A DNA stretch of 64,000 nt from Oceanicola sp. 22II-s10i (GTDB lineage Bacteria; Pseudomonadota; Alphaproteobacteria; Rhodobacterales; Rhodobacteraceae). The notes under the pieces were generated by a model. That model was given only the letters and a program-made list of their open reading frames with translations. It searched no databases and was not told the origin of the DNA. Location of the stretch: the NCBI RefSeq assembly GCF_002210105.1, contig NZ_AQQU01000013.1:1-64000 (forward strand), read 5' to 3'. Numbering within the stretch: position 1 is the first letter of the stretch; every line of letters starts with the position of its first letter. Below are positions 35,513 through 43,847 of the stretch, in pieces. The position numbers and the translations under genes were made by a program.

Positions 35513-36217
35513 TCAGTCGGCCCGCTCGCCGCGCCTGATCATCCCCTTGAGCCGGGTGAAGGCGCGGTTCTCGTCGTTGTTGGAGAAGAACGGCACCGAC
35601 TCCGGCGGGGTCGGGTCGGCGGCGCGCTGCGCCACCTCGGCCAGGACGACCTCGGTGATGAAGGGCAGGTCGAACTCGCGCACCTGTTCCAGCGGGATCC
35701 ACTGCAGCAGCGACAGTTCGTCCTGCGCGCGGCTGAAGTCGTCCGGGTCGGTCTGCAGCGTTTCGGCATCGGTCAGGAAGAACCGCGCGTCGAAGCGGCG
35801 CGGACGGCCCGGAGGGGTGATGGCGCGGAACACGAACTGCAGGTTGGTCGCGTCGGGGATGTGGCCGGTGGCGGCGAATTCGGTCCAGTCCTCGGCCGGG
35901 GTGCCGGGCCAGTCGGCCTTGGTGCCGAGGATCTGGCCGGTTTCCTCCCACAACTCGCGGATGGCGGCGACCGAAAGCGCGTGGCTCAGGTCGTCCTCGC
36001 AGCCTTCGGCGATGCGGGTCGCGCAGAGGTCGGGCAGGGGGCCGGCCAGCGGCACGTCGGCATCGCCCTTGTCCATCGCGCCGCCCGGAAAGACGAACAT
36101 GGACGGCATGAACACCGCCTTGGCACCCCGCTGACCCATCAGCACCTTGGGTGCGGTCGCGCGGTCCCTCAGCACGATGATGGTGGCTGCGTTGCGAATG
36201 GCGGATTTGTCGATCAT
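35513..36217 (-). CDS. Nudix hydrolase
   Basis: 234 aa. The Nudix box is present in long form: FPGGAMDKGD, then an insertion, then AAIRELWEETGQILG with the metal-binding REXXEE core. The N-terminal NAATIIVLRDRATAPKVLMGQRG is the usual first strand. Long-insert Nudix proteins of this type (NUDT19/CoA-pyrophosphatase-like) hydrolyse nucleoside-diphosphate-linked compounds such as CoA derivatives. The exact substrate is open. Start is an ATG at 36217. Confidence 0.88.
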   Translation of the reverse strand: MIDKSAIRNAATIIVLRDRATAPKVLMGQRGAKAVFMPSMFVFPGGAMDKGDADVPLAGPLPDLCATRIAEGCEDDLSHALSVAAIRELWEETGQILGTKADWPGTPAEDWTEFAATGHIPDATNLQFVFRAITPPGRPRRFDARFFLTDAETLQTDPDDFSRAQDELSLLQWIPLEQVREFDLPFITEVVLAEVAQRAADPTPPESVPFFSNNDENRAFTRLKGMIRRGERAD

Positions 36218-36289
36218 GTGCTTCTCCCGGCGGCGTCGCGTGCGCCCTGCCGCGCGACCCTAGCGCGCGGCGTTACCGGTGCCAAGCGC

Positions 36290-36748
36290 TCACCTGCCGT
36301 TCGGCAAGGATGTGGCCCGCCCGTCGCGCGCATCGGCAAAGCCGTGCATGAACCGCGCCCACTGGAAGCCGATCAGCGCGCCCTTGAGCCGGGGCAGCAG
36401 GTAGAGCGACAGGCCCACGGTGCCGATCAGGAACGCGGTGAACAGCACCAGCGGTTCGGGGCGCAGGGCCGTGAAGGCGATCAGCATCGAGGGGGCCATC
36501 AGGTGGCCGACGATGAGGATCGTCAGATAGGCCGGGCCGTCGTCGGCGCGGTGGTGGCTGAACTCCTCCCGGCAGACCGAGCAGTGGTCGCGGACCTGCA
36601 GGAAGCCCTTGAGCAGCGGCCCGGAGCCGCAGTTCGGGCAACGACGGCGGAACCCGTTCAGGACGGCGCGTCTGGTGTCGCGGGCTGCGGGGTTCATGTC
36701 TGTCTGGGTCATGTCGGCATGGACTGTCGCGGTCATGGGAGCACTCAT
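36290..36748 (-). CDS. DUF983 family membrane protein
   Basis: 152 aa. A zinc-ribbon-like pair (RRCPNCGSGPLL and HCSVCREEF, residues about 36-60) precedes two membrane helices (YLTILIVGHLMAPSMLIAF and LVLFTAFLIGTVGLSLYLLP). DUF983 genes are often close to cytochrome oxidase or Nudix genes; function unknown. Start is uncertain among several N-terminal Met codons (36748 used). Confidence 0.85.
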   Translation of the reverse strand: MSAPMTATVHADMTQTDMNPAARDTRRAVLNGFRRRCPNCGSGPLLKGFLQVRDHCSVCREEFSHHRADDGPAYLTILIVGHLMAPSMLIAFTALRPEPLVLFTAFLIGTVGLSLYLLPRLKGALIGFQWARFMHGFADARDGRATSLPNGR

Positions 36749-36824
36749 ATTCGTCTGGTCCCGAACCTAATGCTTGGTGCCCGGGAAGGAAGAGGGCGGA
36801 TTGTCCCACGGGTGCGGCGCGTCG

Positions 36825-36836
36825 CGAAAATTTTCG
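36825..36836. promoter_or_regulatory. 12-bp palindrome upstream of EF-hand gene
   Basis: CGAAAATTTTCG is a perfect palindrome in the intergenic region between the divergent DUF983 and EF-hand genes, about 105 bases before the EF-hand start. It may be an operator; it could also be chance in an AT-rich patch. Confidence 0.3.
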
Positions 36837-36941
36837 ACGGATCGCGACGGAACCCGTCAGCCCGCCCGTATCAGTACTGAAATCGGACGAAGAAACGGTT
36901 TCGCGACCGAGGGCAAAACGAGCTTCTGAGGAGACTACAGG

Positions 36942-37505
36942 ATGAAGACGATGACGATGACGGCCGCAGCGGCCATGATCGCGATGATGGCAGGCGGTGC
37001 GGCCTATGCGGACCAGCGTGGTCCGGGTGGCATGCACGGGATGCAAGGTGCATTCGGCGGGCCGGAGTTCGATTTCTCGGCTGCCGACACCGATGGAAAC
37101 GGGCAGCTGTCCAAGGAAGAGATGCAGGCCTATGCCACCTCGCGTTTCGGCGCGGCGGATACCGATGGCGACGGTGCGATCAGCAAGGAAGAGATGCTGG
37201 CCCACATGGAGAAGCGCGACGCCGAGCGTCGGGCCGAGCGCCGGTCGCGGATGTATGACCGGATGCTCGAACGCGTTGACGACAACGACGACGGCAAGAT
37301 CGGCATCGACGAGATGATGCCGCCCGAGCGGACGCAGACCCGGATGTTCGACCGGATCGACGCGGATGGCGACGGGATGATCTCGGAAGAGGAATTCGCC
37401 GAGATGCAGAAGATGCGCGAGGACCGCCGCGAACGTCGGGGTCATGGCGAGCGTGGTGAACACAGGCACGAGCGCAAATGGCGCGACGGGCGCGACACGA
37501 AGTGA
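36942..37505 (+). CDS. Periplasmic calcium-binding protein with four EF-hands
   Basis: 187 aa with a signal peptide cleaved near AAYADQ (residue 23). Four canonical 12-residue EF-hand loops are visible: DTDGNGQLSKEE (49-60), DTDGDGAISKEE (73-84), DDNDDGKIGIDE (113-124) and DADGDGMISEEE (140-151). Each has acidic ligands at positions 1, 3, 5 and 12. The tail is Arg/Glu/His-rich. It is followed by an ECF sigma factor, a membrane protein and a CpxP/Spy-like protein, suggesting an envelope calcium or metal sensing unit. A GAGGAGA ribosome site precedes the ATG. Confidence 0.92.
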   Translation: MKTMTMTAAAAMIAMMAGGAAYADQRGPGGMHGMQGAFGGPEFDFSAADTDGNGQLSKEEMQAYATSRFGAADTDGDGAISKEEMLAHMEKRDAERRAERRSRMYDRMLERVDDNDDGKIGIDEMMPPERTQTRMFDRIDADGDGMISEEEFAEMQKMREDRRERRGHGERGEHRHERKWRDGRDTK

Positions 37506-37514
37506 CAGCGGTGC

Positions 37515-37541
37515 GGGCCGGGGGGATGACGCCTCCGGCCC
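37515..37541 (+). terminator. Hairpin between EF-hand and sigma factor genes
   Basis: GGGCCGGGGG (37515-37524) pairs with CCTCCGGCCC (37532-37541), with one G-U pair, just after the EF-hand stop. There is no T-run; it may attenuate read-through into the sigma gene. Confidence 0.45.
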
Positions 37542-37598
37542 GTGCGACCCCGCTCCGGCGTTGCCGGGGCGGCGGGAATGGAATACGCCCGCGGGACG

Positions 37599-38192
37599 AT
37601 GACCGGTATGGCCCTGGACGCCCTGAGCGACTGCGACGACGAGACCTTGCTGGCGCATTATGCGGCCGGCGACGCCGCGGCCGCGCGCCTGCTGACGGCG
37701 CGGCTGGGGCCGCGGGTCTTCAGCCATGCCGCCCGTCTGCTGGGCGACGCGGCCGAGGCCGAGGATGTGGCGCAGGAGGCGATGCTGCGCCTGTGGCGCA
37801 TCGCGCCCGAGTGGCGGGCGGGCGAGGCGCAGGTTTCGACCTGGCTCTATCGCGTGACGGCCAACCTCTGCATCGACCGCAAGCGGCGGGCGCGTGGCGG
37901 GCACACGGCTCTGGACGCGATCGCGGAACCGGCGGATCCGGCGCCGAGTGCAGCGGGGCAGTTGCAGGACAAGGCGCGGATGCAGGCGCTGGACGAGGCA
38001 CTTGCCACCCTGCCGGACCGGCAGCGGCAGGCCGTCGTGCTGCGGCACATCGAAGGTCTGGGCAATCCCGAGATTGCCGAGATCATGGAAATCAGCACCG
38101 AGGCGGTGGAATCGCTCACCGCGCGGGGCAAGCGGGCGCTGGCTGCGGCTCTGGCCGGACGGCGCGAGGACCTGGGGTATGCGGATGACTAG
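37599..38192 (+). CDS. ECF-type RNA polymerase sigma factor
   Basis: 197 aa from the ATG at 37599, which follows GCGGGA. Region 2 is at about 10-85 (LLGDAAEAEDVAQEAMLRLWR, STWLYRVTANLCIDRKRR) and region 4 at about 125-180 (LPDRQRQAVVLRHIEGLGNPEIAEIMEISTEAVESLTARGKRAL). No region 1.1 or 3 is present, so it is group 4. The next gene overlaps its 3' end by 14 bases and probably encodes its membrane regulator. It may direct the cluster in response to envelope stress; the target promoter is not identified. Confidence 0.92.
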   Translation: MTGMALDALSDCDDETLLAHYAAGDAAAARLLTARLGPRVFSHAARLLGDAAEAEDVAQEAMLRLWRIAPEWRAGEAQVSTWLYRVTANLCIDRKRRARGGHTALDAIAEPADPAPSAAGQLQDKARMQALDEALATLPDRQRQAVVLRHIEGLGNPEIAEIMEISTEAVESLTARGKRALAAALAGRREDLGYADD

Positions 38193-38592
38193 GCAAGGCG
38201 GACCCGACGACACGGACCGGATGATCGACGCGCTGCTGGATCAGGCGCGCGCGACCCCGCGCGACATGCCCGAGGGGCTGGCGGCGCGGATGCTGCGCGA
38301 TGCCTATGACGAACAGGCGGCCCGGCGAGACGCGGTGCCGGTCACGGCGCCGGCACGGCAAGCTGTGCGCGGATGGCGCCCCGGCCTCTGGCGGCAGTTC
38401 CTCGATGCAGTCGGCGGGTATCCTTCGGTGGCGGGGCTGGCCTCGGTCGCCGTGTTCGGGGTGTTTATCGGGATCAACACCCCGGACCTGCTGACGCAGG
38501 GGGCCACGACGCTGGGGCTCACGACGGCCTCGACCGATCTCTACATGGTCGATGTGGCCTCGGTCTGGGACGATCTGGCGGCGGAGCAGTAG
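38179..38592 (+). CDS. Small single-pass membrane protein, possible anti-sigma factor
   Basis: 137 aa. A cytoplasmic N-terminal helical region of about 75 residues (DRMIDALLDQARATPRDMPEGLAARMLRDAYDE) precedes one membrane helix at about 85-103 (YPSVAGLASVAVFGVFIGI) and a short periplasmic tail ending DVASVWDDLAAEQ. Size, topology and overlap with the ECF sigma gene are those of an anti-sigma factor, but there is no recognisable zinc-binding HxxxCxxC motif. The ATG at 38179 has GAGGA at the right distance. Confidence 0.7.
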   Translation: MRMTRQGGPDDTDRMIDALLDQARATPRDMPEGLAARMLRDAYDEQAARRDAVPVTAPARQAVRGWRPGLWRQFLDAVGGYPSVAGLASVAVFGVFIGINTPDLLTQGATTLGLTTASTDLYMVDVASVWDDLAAEQ

Positions 38593-38601
38593 GAGAGGCA
38601 G

Positions 38602-39114
38602 ATGAACGACAAGCCCGAAATGACGCCCGCGCCCGATGCGAAACCGACCCGGCTGCGGCCATGGCTCAAGGTCCTCTTTGCCGCCTCGCTGGCGCTCAAC
38701 CTGCTGATCGTGGGGGTCGCCGGAGGGCTGGCCCTGTTCCACGGACCGGACGGCGATCACCGCAAGCCGCCCCGTGTCGACCGCTATGGCGGCCCGCTGA
38801 CCGGTGCGCTGACGCGCGAGGACAAGCGCGCGATCTGGCAGGAGCTGCGCGCCGCCTACCGCGAAGGCCGCCCGTCGCGTGACGAGATGCGGGCCGAGTT
38901 CGCGACCGTCGTGCAGGCGCTGCGGGCCGATCCCTATGACCCGACGGTGGTCGAGGACAGCCTGAACCGCCAGTACCAGATGGCGGTCGAGCGGCAGCGT
39001 CTGGGGCAGGACCTGCTGATGAAGCGCCTGCGCGAGATGTCCCCGGACGAGCGCCGGGCCTTTGCCGACCGGCTGGAGGAGGGCATGAACCGCCGCCGGT
39101 CCGACAAGGACTGA
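38602..39114 (+). CDS. Periplasmic metal-sensor/chaperone-like protein (CpxP/Spy/ZraP type)
   Basis: 170 aa, anchored by one N-terminal membrane helix (about 22-45, WLKVLFAASLALNLLIVGVAGGLAL). The periplasmic part is almost all charged helix with LTxxDxRAIWQELR and the LTPDERR-like MSPDERRAFADRLEEG repeat seen in LTXXQ proteins. Such proteins sense metals or envelope damage and signal through anti-sigma factors or kinases. It starts 10 bases after the putative anti-sigma gene with an AGGAGAGG site. Confidence 0.85.
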   Translation: MNDKPEMTPAPDAKPTRLRPWLKVLFAASLALNLLIVGVAGGLALFHGPDGDHRKPPRVDRYGGPLTGALTREDKRAIWQELRAAYREGRPSRDEMRAEFATVVQALRADPYDPTVVEDSLNRQYQMAVERQRLGQDLLMKRLREMSPDERRAFADRLEEGMNRRRSDKD

Positions 39115-39122
39115 GCGCGGGG

Positions 39123-40496
39123 TCAGCCCGCCGCGACAGCGACGAGGTTCCGTCCGGCGCCCTTGGCCGCGTAAAGCGCGCGGTCGGCCTGCTGGATCAT
39201 CCGTTCCACCGCGCCGGGGCCGGGGGGCAGGCTGGCGCTCAGCCCCATGCTGACGGTCAGGTGCAGCACCTCGGACCCGCCCGGCACCGGAACCGCCGCG
39301 CGCGAGATCTCTTCGCGCAGGCGGTCGGCGACGCGCTGCGCCTCGGGCAGGCGGGTGTCGGGCATGACGATCAGGAACTCCTCTCCGCCGAAGCGCGCGA
39401 CCAGGTCGCACGTCCGCAGGTTGTCGCGCAACAGATCGGCCAGCACGACCAGCGCCGCATCGCCCGCGGGATGACCGTGGGTGTCGTTCACCCGCTTGAA
39501 GTGGTCGATGTCCGCCAGGGCCAGCGCAAAGGGCCGCCCGCCGAGCGCGGCATCCTCGACCAGCTGGTCGAGGTAGCTTTCCGCGTAACGCCGGTTGCGC
39601 AGGCCGGTCAGCGAATCCGTGACGGCGGCGCGAAGTCCGTCCTGCACCCGCCGCCGCATCCGGTCGGCGCTGCGCTTGCGGCGCAGCAGGATCTCGGTCC
39701 GGCCCAGCACCTCGCGCGGGTCGAAGCCGAAGGGCAACAGCGCGCTGCCGCCCTGATCCAGCGCATCCGCGGCCACCGGATTGCGGTGATCGGCGGTCAG
39801 CAGCAGGACTTCCGCGTGCCGGGTCGACCGCTGCGACCGGATGTCCGCGATCAGACGCAGCACCGCCTTGCGTTCGGTCCCGTCGAGGTCGATCACCACG
39901 ACGTCCGGGGCGTTGCCGGACTTGAGCCAGCGCAGCGCCTCGTTGATCGGCAATGGCATGAACCGGTGCCGGGACAGGCGCGACAGGGCGTGGTGCCAGT
40001 CCAGCGCGGTCGGGGAGCGCCGCGTGACCAGCGACACGGTGCCCGGCTGTTCGAACTCGGACATCGGCTCGGCCATGCCGAAGCTGCGGCCGGTCAGGTC
40101 GCGCAGCCGCATCTCGTCCTCGGTCCCGTGGGTGCGGATCAGGCTGCGCAGGCGGGCGTGCATCAGCACCTCGGGCTGCGTGCGGAAGAACACGTCATCG
40201 GCGCCGGCCGCCAGCATCCGTGCGCGGGTGGTGCGGTCGCTGCGCTGTGTCAGGACGACGATCGCCGCCGTTCCGGTGTCGGGCCGTTTGCGCAGGTCGC
40301 GGATCAGGTCCTCGGCAGGGGTGCCGGACAGGGTGTCCGACACCATCACCACGTCCGGCCGCCGTCCATCCAGCTGCGCCTGTGCCTCCGCCCAGTCAGA
40401 GGCTTGCAGAATCGTGGGAAAGGTCGCGTTAAGCTGAACCTTCAGGACGATCCGATTGGTCGCCGATTCATCAATGACTATGGCGGTGCCGACCAT
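39123..40496 (-). CDS. pleD: PleD-like diguanylate cyclase with two receiver domains
   Basis: 457 aa: receiver 1 (1-120), receiver-like 2 (about 140-280), GGDEF domain (about 290-457). The GGDEF active site is GGEEF at 370-374, and an inhibitory I-site RTCD at 361-364 lies exactly five residues before it, so the cyclase should make c-di-GMP with feedback control. Receiver 1 is unusual: the acidic pocket reads VIDES rather than DD, and the phosphoacceptor position is Ser53 (VVMVSDTLSG). This suggests activation that does not depend on phosphorylation of that receiver. The ATG at 40496 starts at the receiver boundary. DUF3572 is divergent next door, a common neighbour of pleD. Confidence 0.9.
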   Translation of the reverse strand: MVGTAIVIDESATNRIVLKVQLNATFPTILQASDWAEAQAQLDGRRPDVVMVSDTLSGTPAEDLIRDLRKRPDTGTAAIVVLTQRSDRTTRARMLAAGADDVFFRTQPEVLMHARLRSLIRTHGTEDEMRLRDLTGRSFGMAEPMSEFEQPGTVSLVTRRSPTALDWHHALSRLSRHRFMPLPINEALRWLKSGNAPDVVVIDLDGTERKAVLRLIADIRSQRSTRHAEVLLLTADHRNPVAADALDQGGSALLPFGFDPREVLGRTEILLRRKRSADRMRRRVQDGLRAAVTDSLTGLRNRRYAESYLDQLVEDAALGGRPFALALADIDHFKRVNDTHGHPAGDAALVVLADLLRDNLRTCDLVARFGGEEFLIVMPDTRLPEAQRVADRLREEISRAAVPVPGGSEVLHLTVSMGLSASLPPGPGAVERMIQQADRALYAAKGAGRNLVAVAAG

Positions 40497-40604
40497 GAAG
40501 CAGCCTTCGACGCGCGTGAACGATTGGTCTATCTTTTGTTCGGATTGGTTAAGAAATTCTTTCCAACGCCGGACAGCCGTCCGAAATAACAGGGATCCCG
40601 CCCC

Positions 40605-40883
40605 ATGAAGCAGAGTTCCGCCGAAACCGTCGCCCTGGAATGCCTGGCCTGGCTGGCCGGACACGACGACCTGCTGCCGGTGTTCCTCGGCGCGTCGGGG
40701 GCCAGCGGGGACGATCTGCGCGCGCGTGCGACCGAACCGGCCTTTCTGGCCTCGGTGCTGGAGTTCCTGACGATGGACGACGCCTGGGTCGTGCGGTGCT
40801 GCGACGCGCGGGGGCTGGCCTACGAGACGCCGATGCAGGCACTGGCCGTCCTGCAGGGGCGCGGGCGGACCCACTGGACCTGA
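40605..40883 (+). CDS. DUF3572 family protein
   Basis: 92 aa soluble helical protein: AETVALECLAWLAGHDDLLPVFLGASGASGDDLRARATEPAFLASVLEFLTMDDAWVVRCC. This is the complete DUF3572 family length. It is commonly adjacent to pleD in alphaproteobacteria; function unknown. It ends seven bases before the stop of the convergent MarR gene. Confidence 0.88.
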   Translation: MKQSSAETVALECLAWLAGHDDLLPVFLGASGASGDDLRARATEPAFLASVLEFLTMDDAWVVRCCDARGLAYETPMQALAVLQGRGRTHWT

Positions 40884-40890
40884 CCCACGG

Positions 40891-41346
40891 TCAGAGGTGC
40901 TTCAGACCGCGCGAGTCACCCTGCACCAGCTTGTCGAGCAGGGACTTGAGCTGGGCGTGTTCCGCATCCGACAGCCGCGCGGCCAGCGCCGCGCCGTTCG
41001 CGCGCGCCAGCGGGGTGCCCTCGGTCAGCGCCGTGGTTCCGGCGGCGGTCAACTGCACCCGCCGCGTCCGCCTGTCGCCGTCGCCGGTGTCGCGCGCGAC
41101 AAGGCCCGCCGCCTCCATCTGGCGCAGGGCGCGGCTGGTGGCGGTGCGGTCGATGCCCACGAAATCCGCGATGTCAGAGGGCTGGGTCAGCCCCTCGTTC
41201 CCGACGGCCAGCAGCACGCACCACGTGATCCGCGTCAGGCCAAGCCCGCGCAGGGAGTCGTCCAGCCGCCGCTCCTGCTGGCGCGAGGCGATGGACAGGC
41301 GGTAGCCGAGCGAGTCGTGCAGGCGATAGGGGGGCTGTTGGGTCAT
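40891..41346 (-). CDS. MarR-family transcriptional regulator
   Basis: 151 aa winged-helix dimer protein. LGYRLSIASRQQERRLDDSLRGLGLTRITWCVLLAV is the N-terminal helix pair. QPSDIADFVGIDRTATSRALRQMEAAGLVARD is the recognition helix, and GDRRTRRVQLTAAG the wing with its basic Asp-Arg pair. It is divergent from the HAD phosphatase gene with about 100 bases between, so it may control itself and that gene. Ligand unknown. Confidence 0.92.
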   Translation of the reverse strand: MTQQPPYRLHDSLGYRLSIASRQQERRLDDSLRGLGLTRITWCVLLAVGNEGLTQPSDIADFVGIDRTATSRALRQMEAAGLVARDTGDGDRRTRRVQLTAAGTTALTEGTPLARANGAALAARLSDAEHAQLKSLLDKLVQGDSRGLKHL

Positions 41347-41444
41347 GGGCCATCCCTAGTCGCGCGGTGGTCATTGTCAATCGCGCCGGCTTGCGGAGGG
41401 GGGCGTATCCGGCCAAGGTGCCGCCGCGCGGCAAGGGGACAGAC

Positions 41445-42137
41445 ATGCGGATCGACGGCATCATCTTCGACAAGGACGGCACGCTGTTCGACTTCGGTGC
41501 GACATGGAACGCCTGGGCGGGGCGGGTGATCGAGGACAGCAGCGGCGGCGACCCCGAGATCGCGCGCCGTGTGGCGGACTCGATGCGTTACGACCTCGAA
41601 GCGCGGACGTTTCTGCCCGACAGCCCGGTGATCGCGGGGACCAACCGCGAGGCGGCGGAACTGGTGGTGCAGGGCAACCCGGCGCTGTCGGTGGAGGAAA
41701 CCGAAGTGCTGCTGATGACCCGCGCCGCCGAGGCGCCGCAGGTGTCCGCCGTGCCGCTGGTGCCGTTGCTGAGCGCGCTGCGGGACCGTGGCCTGCGGAT
41801 CGGGCTGATGACCAACGACACCGAGTTTTCGGCCCGCGCGCATCTGGATGCGGCCGGCGTGACGGACCTGTTCGACATGGTGATCGGGTTCGACAGCGGC
41901 TACGGGGCGAAACCCGATCCCGATCCGCTGCTGGCCTTCGCCGCGCAGATGGATCTGACGCCTGCGCGGGTGGCGATGGTCGGCGACAGCACCCACGACC
42001 TGATTGCAGGGCGTGCCGCCGGGATGATCCCGGTCGCTGTTCTGACCGGAATGGCGCAGCGGGGCGAACTGGAAGAATTCGCCGACCTCGTCCTGCCCGA
42101 CATCGGCCATATCCCCGGCTGGCTCGACACGCACTGA
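41445..42137 (+). CDS. HAD-superfamily hydrolase, phosphoglycolate-phosphatase-like
   Basis: 230 aa. HAD motif I is FDKDGTLFDF (nucleophile and acid Asp), motif II is LMTND, motif III is the Lys in GAKPDPDPLL, and motif IV is MVGDSTHDL. The helical cap sits between motifs I and II (C1 type), as in Gph/PGP phosphatases. The substrate is a small phosphate ester, not determinable here. The ATG at 41445 follows AAGGGGA. It is followed about 100 bases later by the MttB-family gene. Confidence 0.9.
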   Translation: MRIDGIIFDKDGTLFDFGATWNAWAGRVIEDSSGGDPEIARRVADSMRYDLEARTFLPDSPVIAGTNREAAELVVQGNPALSVEETEVLLMTRAAEAPQVSAVPLVPLLSALRDRGLRIGLMTNDTEFSARAHLDAAGVTDLFDMVIGFDSGYGAKPDPDPLLAFAAQMDLTPARVAMVGDSTHDLIAGRAAGMIPVAVLTGMAQRGELEEFADLVLPDIGHIPGWLDTH

Positions 42138-42234
42138 CGCCAGCGGGGCCCGAATGCGACAGGACCCGTCGCATCCGGGAGCGAATCCGCCGCTCATCAG
42201 CGATTTTCTTGGCACGACCGAGAGGGAGACGCAG

Positions 42235-43791
42235 ATGAACGACCACCCCAGACGCAAACGCGGCGGCGGCCGTGCGGGCCATGCCGCCCGCCGTGGCCCG
42301 GCGGTGATCGAACAGCGCCCGTGGCAGCTGACCGTCAACCGCGACCGCCCGACCGAACCGCTGACCGAGGAGGGCGTGCAGGCCATCCACGAGGGCGCCA
42401 TGACCATCCTCGAGGAGATCGGCGTCGCCATCCTGAACCCCGAGGCGCTGAGGATTCTCGAAGAGGCGGGGTGTCGCTCCGAGGGCGAGGTCGTGTTCTT
42501 CGACCGTGATTTCATCATGGAGATGGTGGCGAAATGCCCGCGCGAGTTCACGCTGACGCCGCGCAACCCGGACCGGCAGATCGTGGTGGGTGGCGAGTAC
42601 ATCCTGTTCGGCAACGTCTCTTCTCCGCCGAACTACTGGGATCTGGAGATCGGCAAGAAGGTCCCCGGAACGCGAGAACACTGCGCCAACCTGCTGAAAC
42701 TCACGCAGTATTTCAACTGCATCCACTTCGCCGGCGGCTATCCGGTGGAGCCGGTGGACGTCCATGCCTCGGTCCGTCACCTCGACGTGCTCTATGACAA
42801 GCTGACCCTGACCGACAAGGTGCCCCACGCCTATTCGCTGGGGGCCGAGCGGGTCGAGGACGTGATGGAGATGGTCCGCATCGCGGGCGGCTGGTCGCAC
42901 GAGGAATTCGATGCAACCCCCCGGATGTACACGAATATCAACTCCACGTCGCCGCTCAAGCATGACTACCCGATGCTGGACGGCTGGATGCGGCTGGCGC
43001 GGCGCGGACAGGGCCTGATCGTTACGCCCTTCACGCTGGCCGGCGCGATGGCCCCGGTGACCATGGCGGGCGCCGTGGCGCAGTCGCTGGCCGAGGCGCT
43101 GTCGGCTGTCGCACTGGCGCAGTGGATCAACCCCGGCGTGCCCTGTGCCATCGGCACCTTCACCTCGAACGTCGACATGAAATCCGGCGCGCCCGCCTTC
43201 GGCACCCCGGAATACATGCGCGCGACCCAGATGACCGGCCAGCTCTGCCGGTTCTACGGCCTGCCGATGCGCTCCTCCGGGGTCTGCGCGGCGAACGTAC
43301 CGGACGGGCAGGCGATGTGGGAGACGTCGAACAGCCTCTGGGCCGCCGTGCAGTCCGGGACCAATGTCATCTACCACGCGGCGGGCTGGCTGGAGGGCGG
43401 GCTGATCGCGTCGCCCGAGAAATTCGTCATGGACTGCGAGGTCATCCAGCAGATCCAGCGCTACATGGACCCCGAGATCTACGCCACCGGACCCGACGAC
43501 ATCGCGCTGGATGCGATCCGCGAGGTCCGGCATAACGGCCATTTCTTCGGCACACAGCACACGCAAGATCGTTACACGACAGCGTTTTACCAACCGTTCC
43601 TCAGCGACTGGCGGAATTACGAGGCATGGGAGGCCGCCGGGTCGATCTGGACCGCCGAGCGGGCCCATCACCTCTACAAGCGCATCCTCGCCGAATTCGA
43701 GGCGCCGCCGATGGACGAGGCCATCCGCGACGAACTGGCGGCCTTCGTCGAGCGGCGGAAATCCGAAGGCGGGGCGCCGACGGACTTCTGA
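42235..43791 (+). CDS. MttB-superfamily methyltransferase, non-pyrrolysine type
   Basis: 518 aa, full family length with no in-frame amber codon, so it belongs to the non-pyrrolysine branch that includes glycine betaine methyltransferases. Family motifs visible include EEGVQAIHEGAMTILEEIGVAILN near the start, a Gly-rich NINSTSPLKHDYPM, the TPFTLAGAMAPVTMAGAVAQSLAEAL barrel strand and NVIYHAAGWLEGGL. It would move a methyl group from a quaternary amine to a corrinoid protein. No corrinoid protein or second methyltransferase is adjacent. The ATG follows GAGGGAGA. Link to the carnitine/betaine genes 10 kb away is inference. Confidence 0.88.
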   Translation: MNDHPRRKRGGGRAGHAARRGPAVIEQRPWQLTVNRDRPTEPLTEEGVQAIHEGAMTILEEIGVAILNPEALRILEEAGCRSEGEVVFFDRDFIMEMVAKCPREFTLTPRNPDRQIVVGGEYILFGNVSSPPNYWDLEIGKKVPGTREHCANLLKLTQYFNCIHFAGGYPVEPVDVHASVRHLDVLYDKLTLTDKVPHAYSLGAERVEDVMEMVRIAGGWSHEEFDATPRMYTNINSTSPLKHDYPMLDGWMRLARRGQGLIVTPFTLAGAMAPVTMAGAVAQSLAEALSAVALAQWINPGVPCAIGTFTSNVDMKSGAPAFGTPEYMRATQMTGQLCRFYGLPMRSSGVCAANVPDGQAMWETSNSLWAAVQSGTNVIYHAAGWLEGGLIASPEKFVMDCEVIQQIQRYMDPEIYATGPDDIALDAIREVRHNGHFFGTQHTQDRYTTAFYQPFLSDWRNYEAWEAAGSIWTAERAHHLYKRILAEFEAPPMDEAIRDELAAFVERRKSEGGAPTDF

Positions 43792-43847
43792 ACTGGTCCT
43801 GCCTCGGCGGTCCTGTCAAAGTCGGCGGACTGTCAGGAGGACCACAC

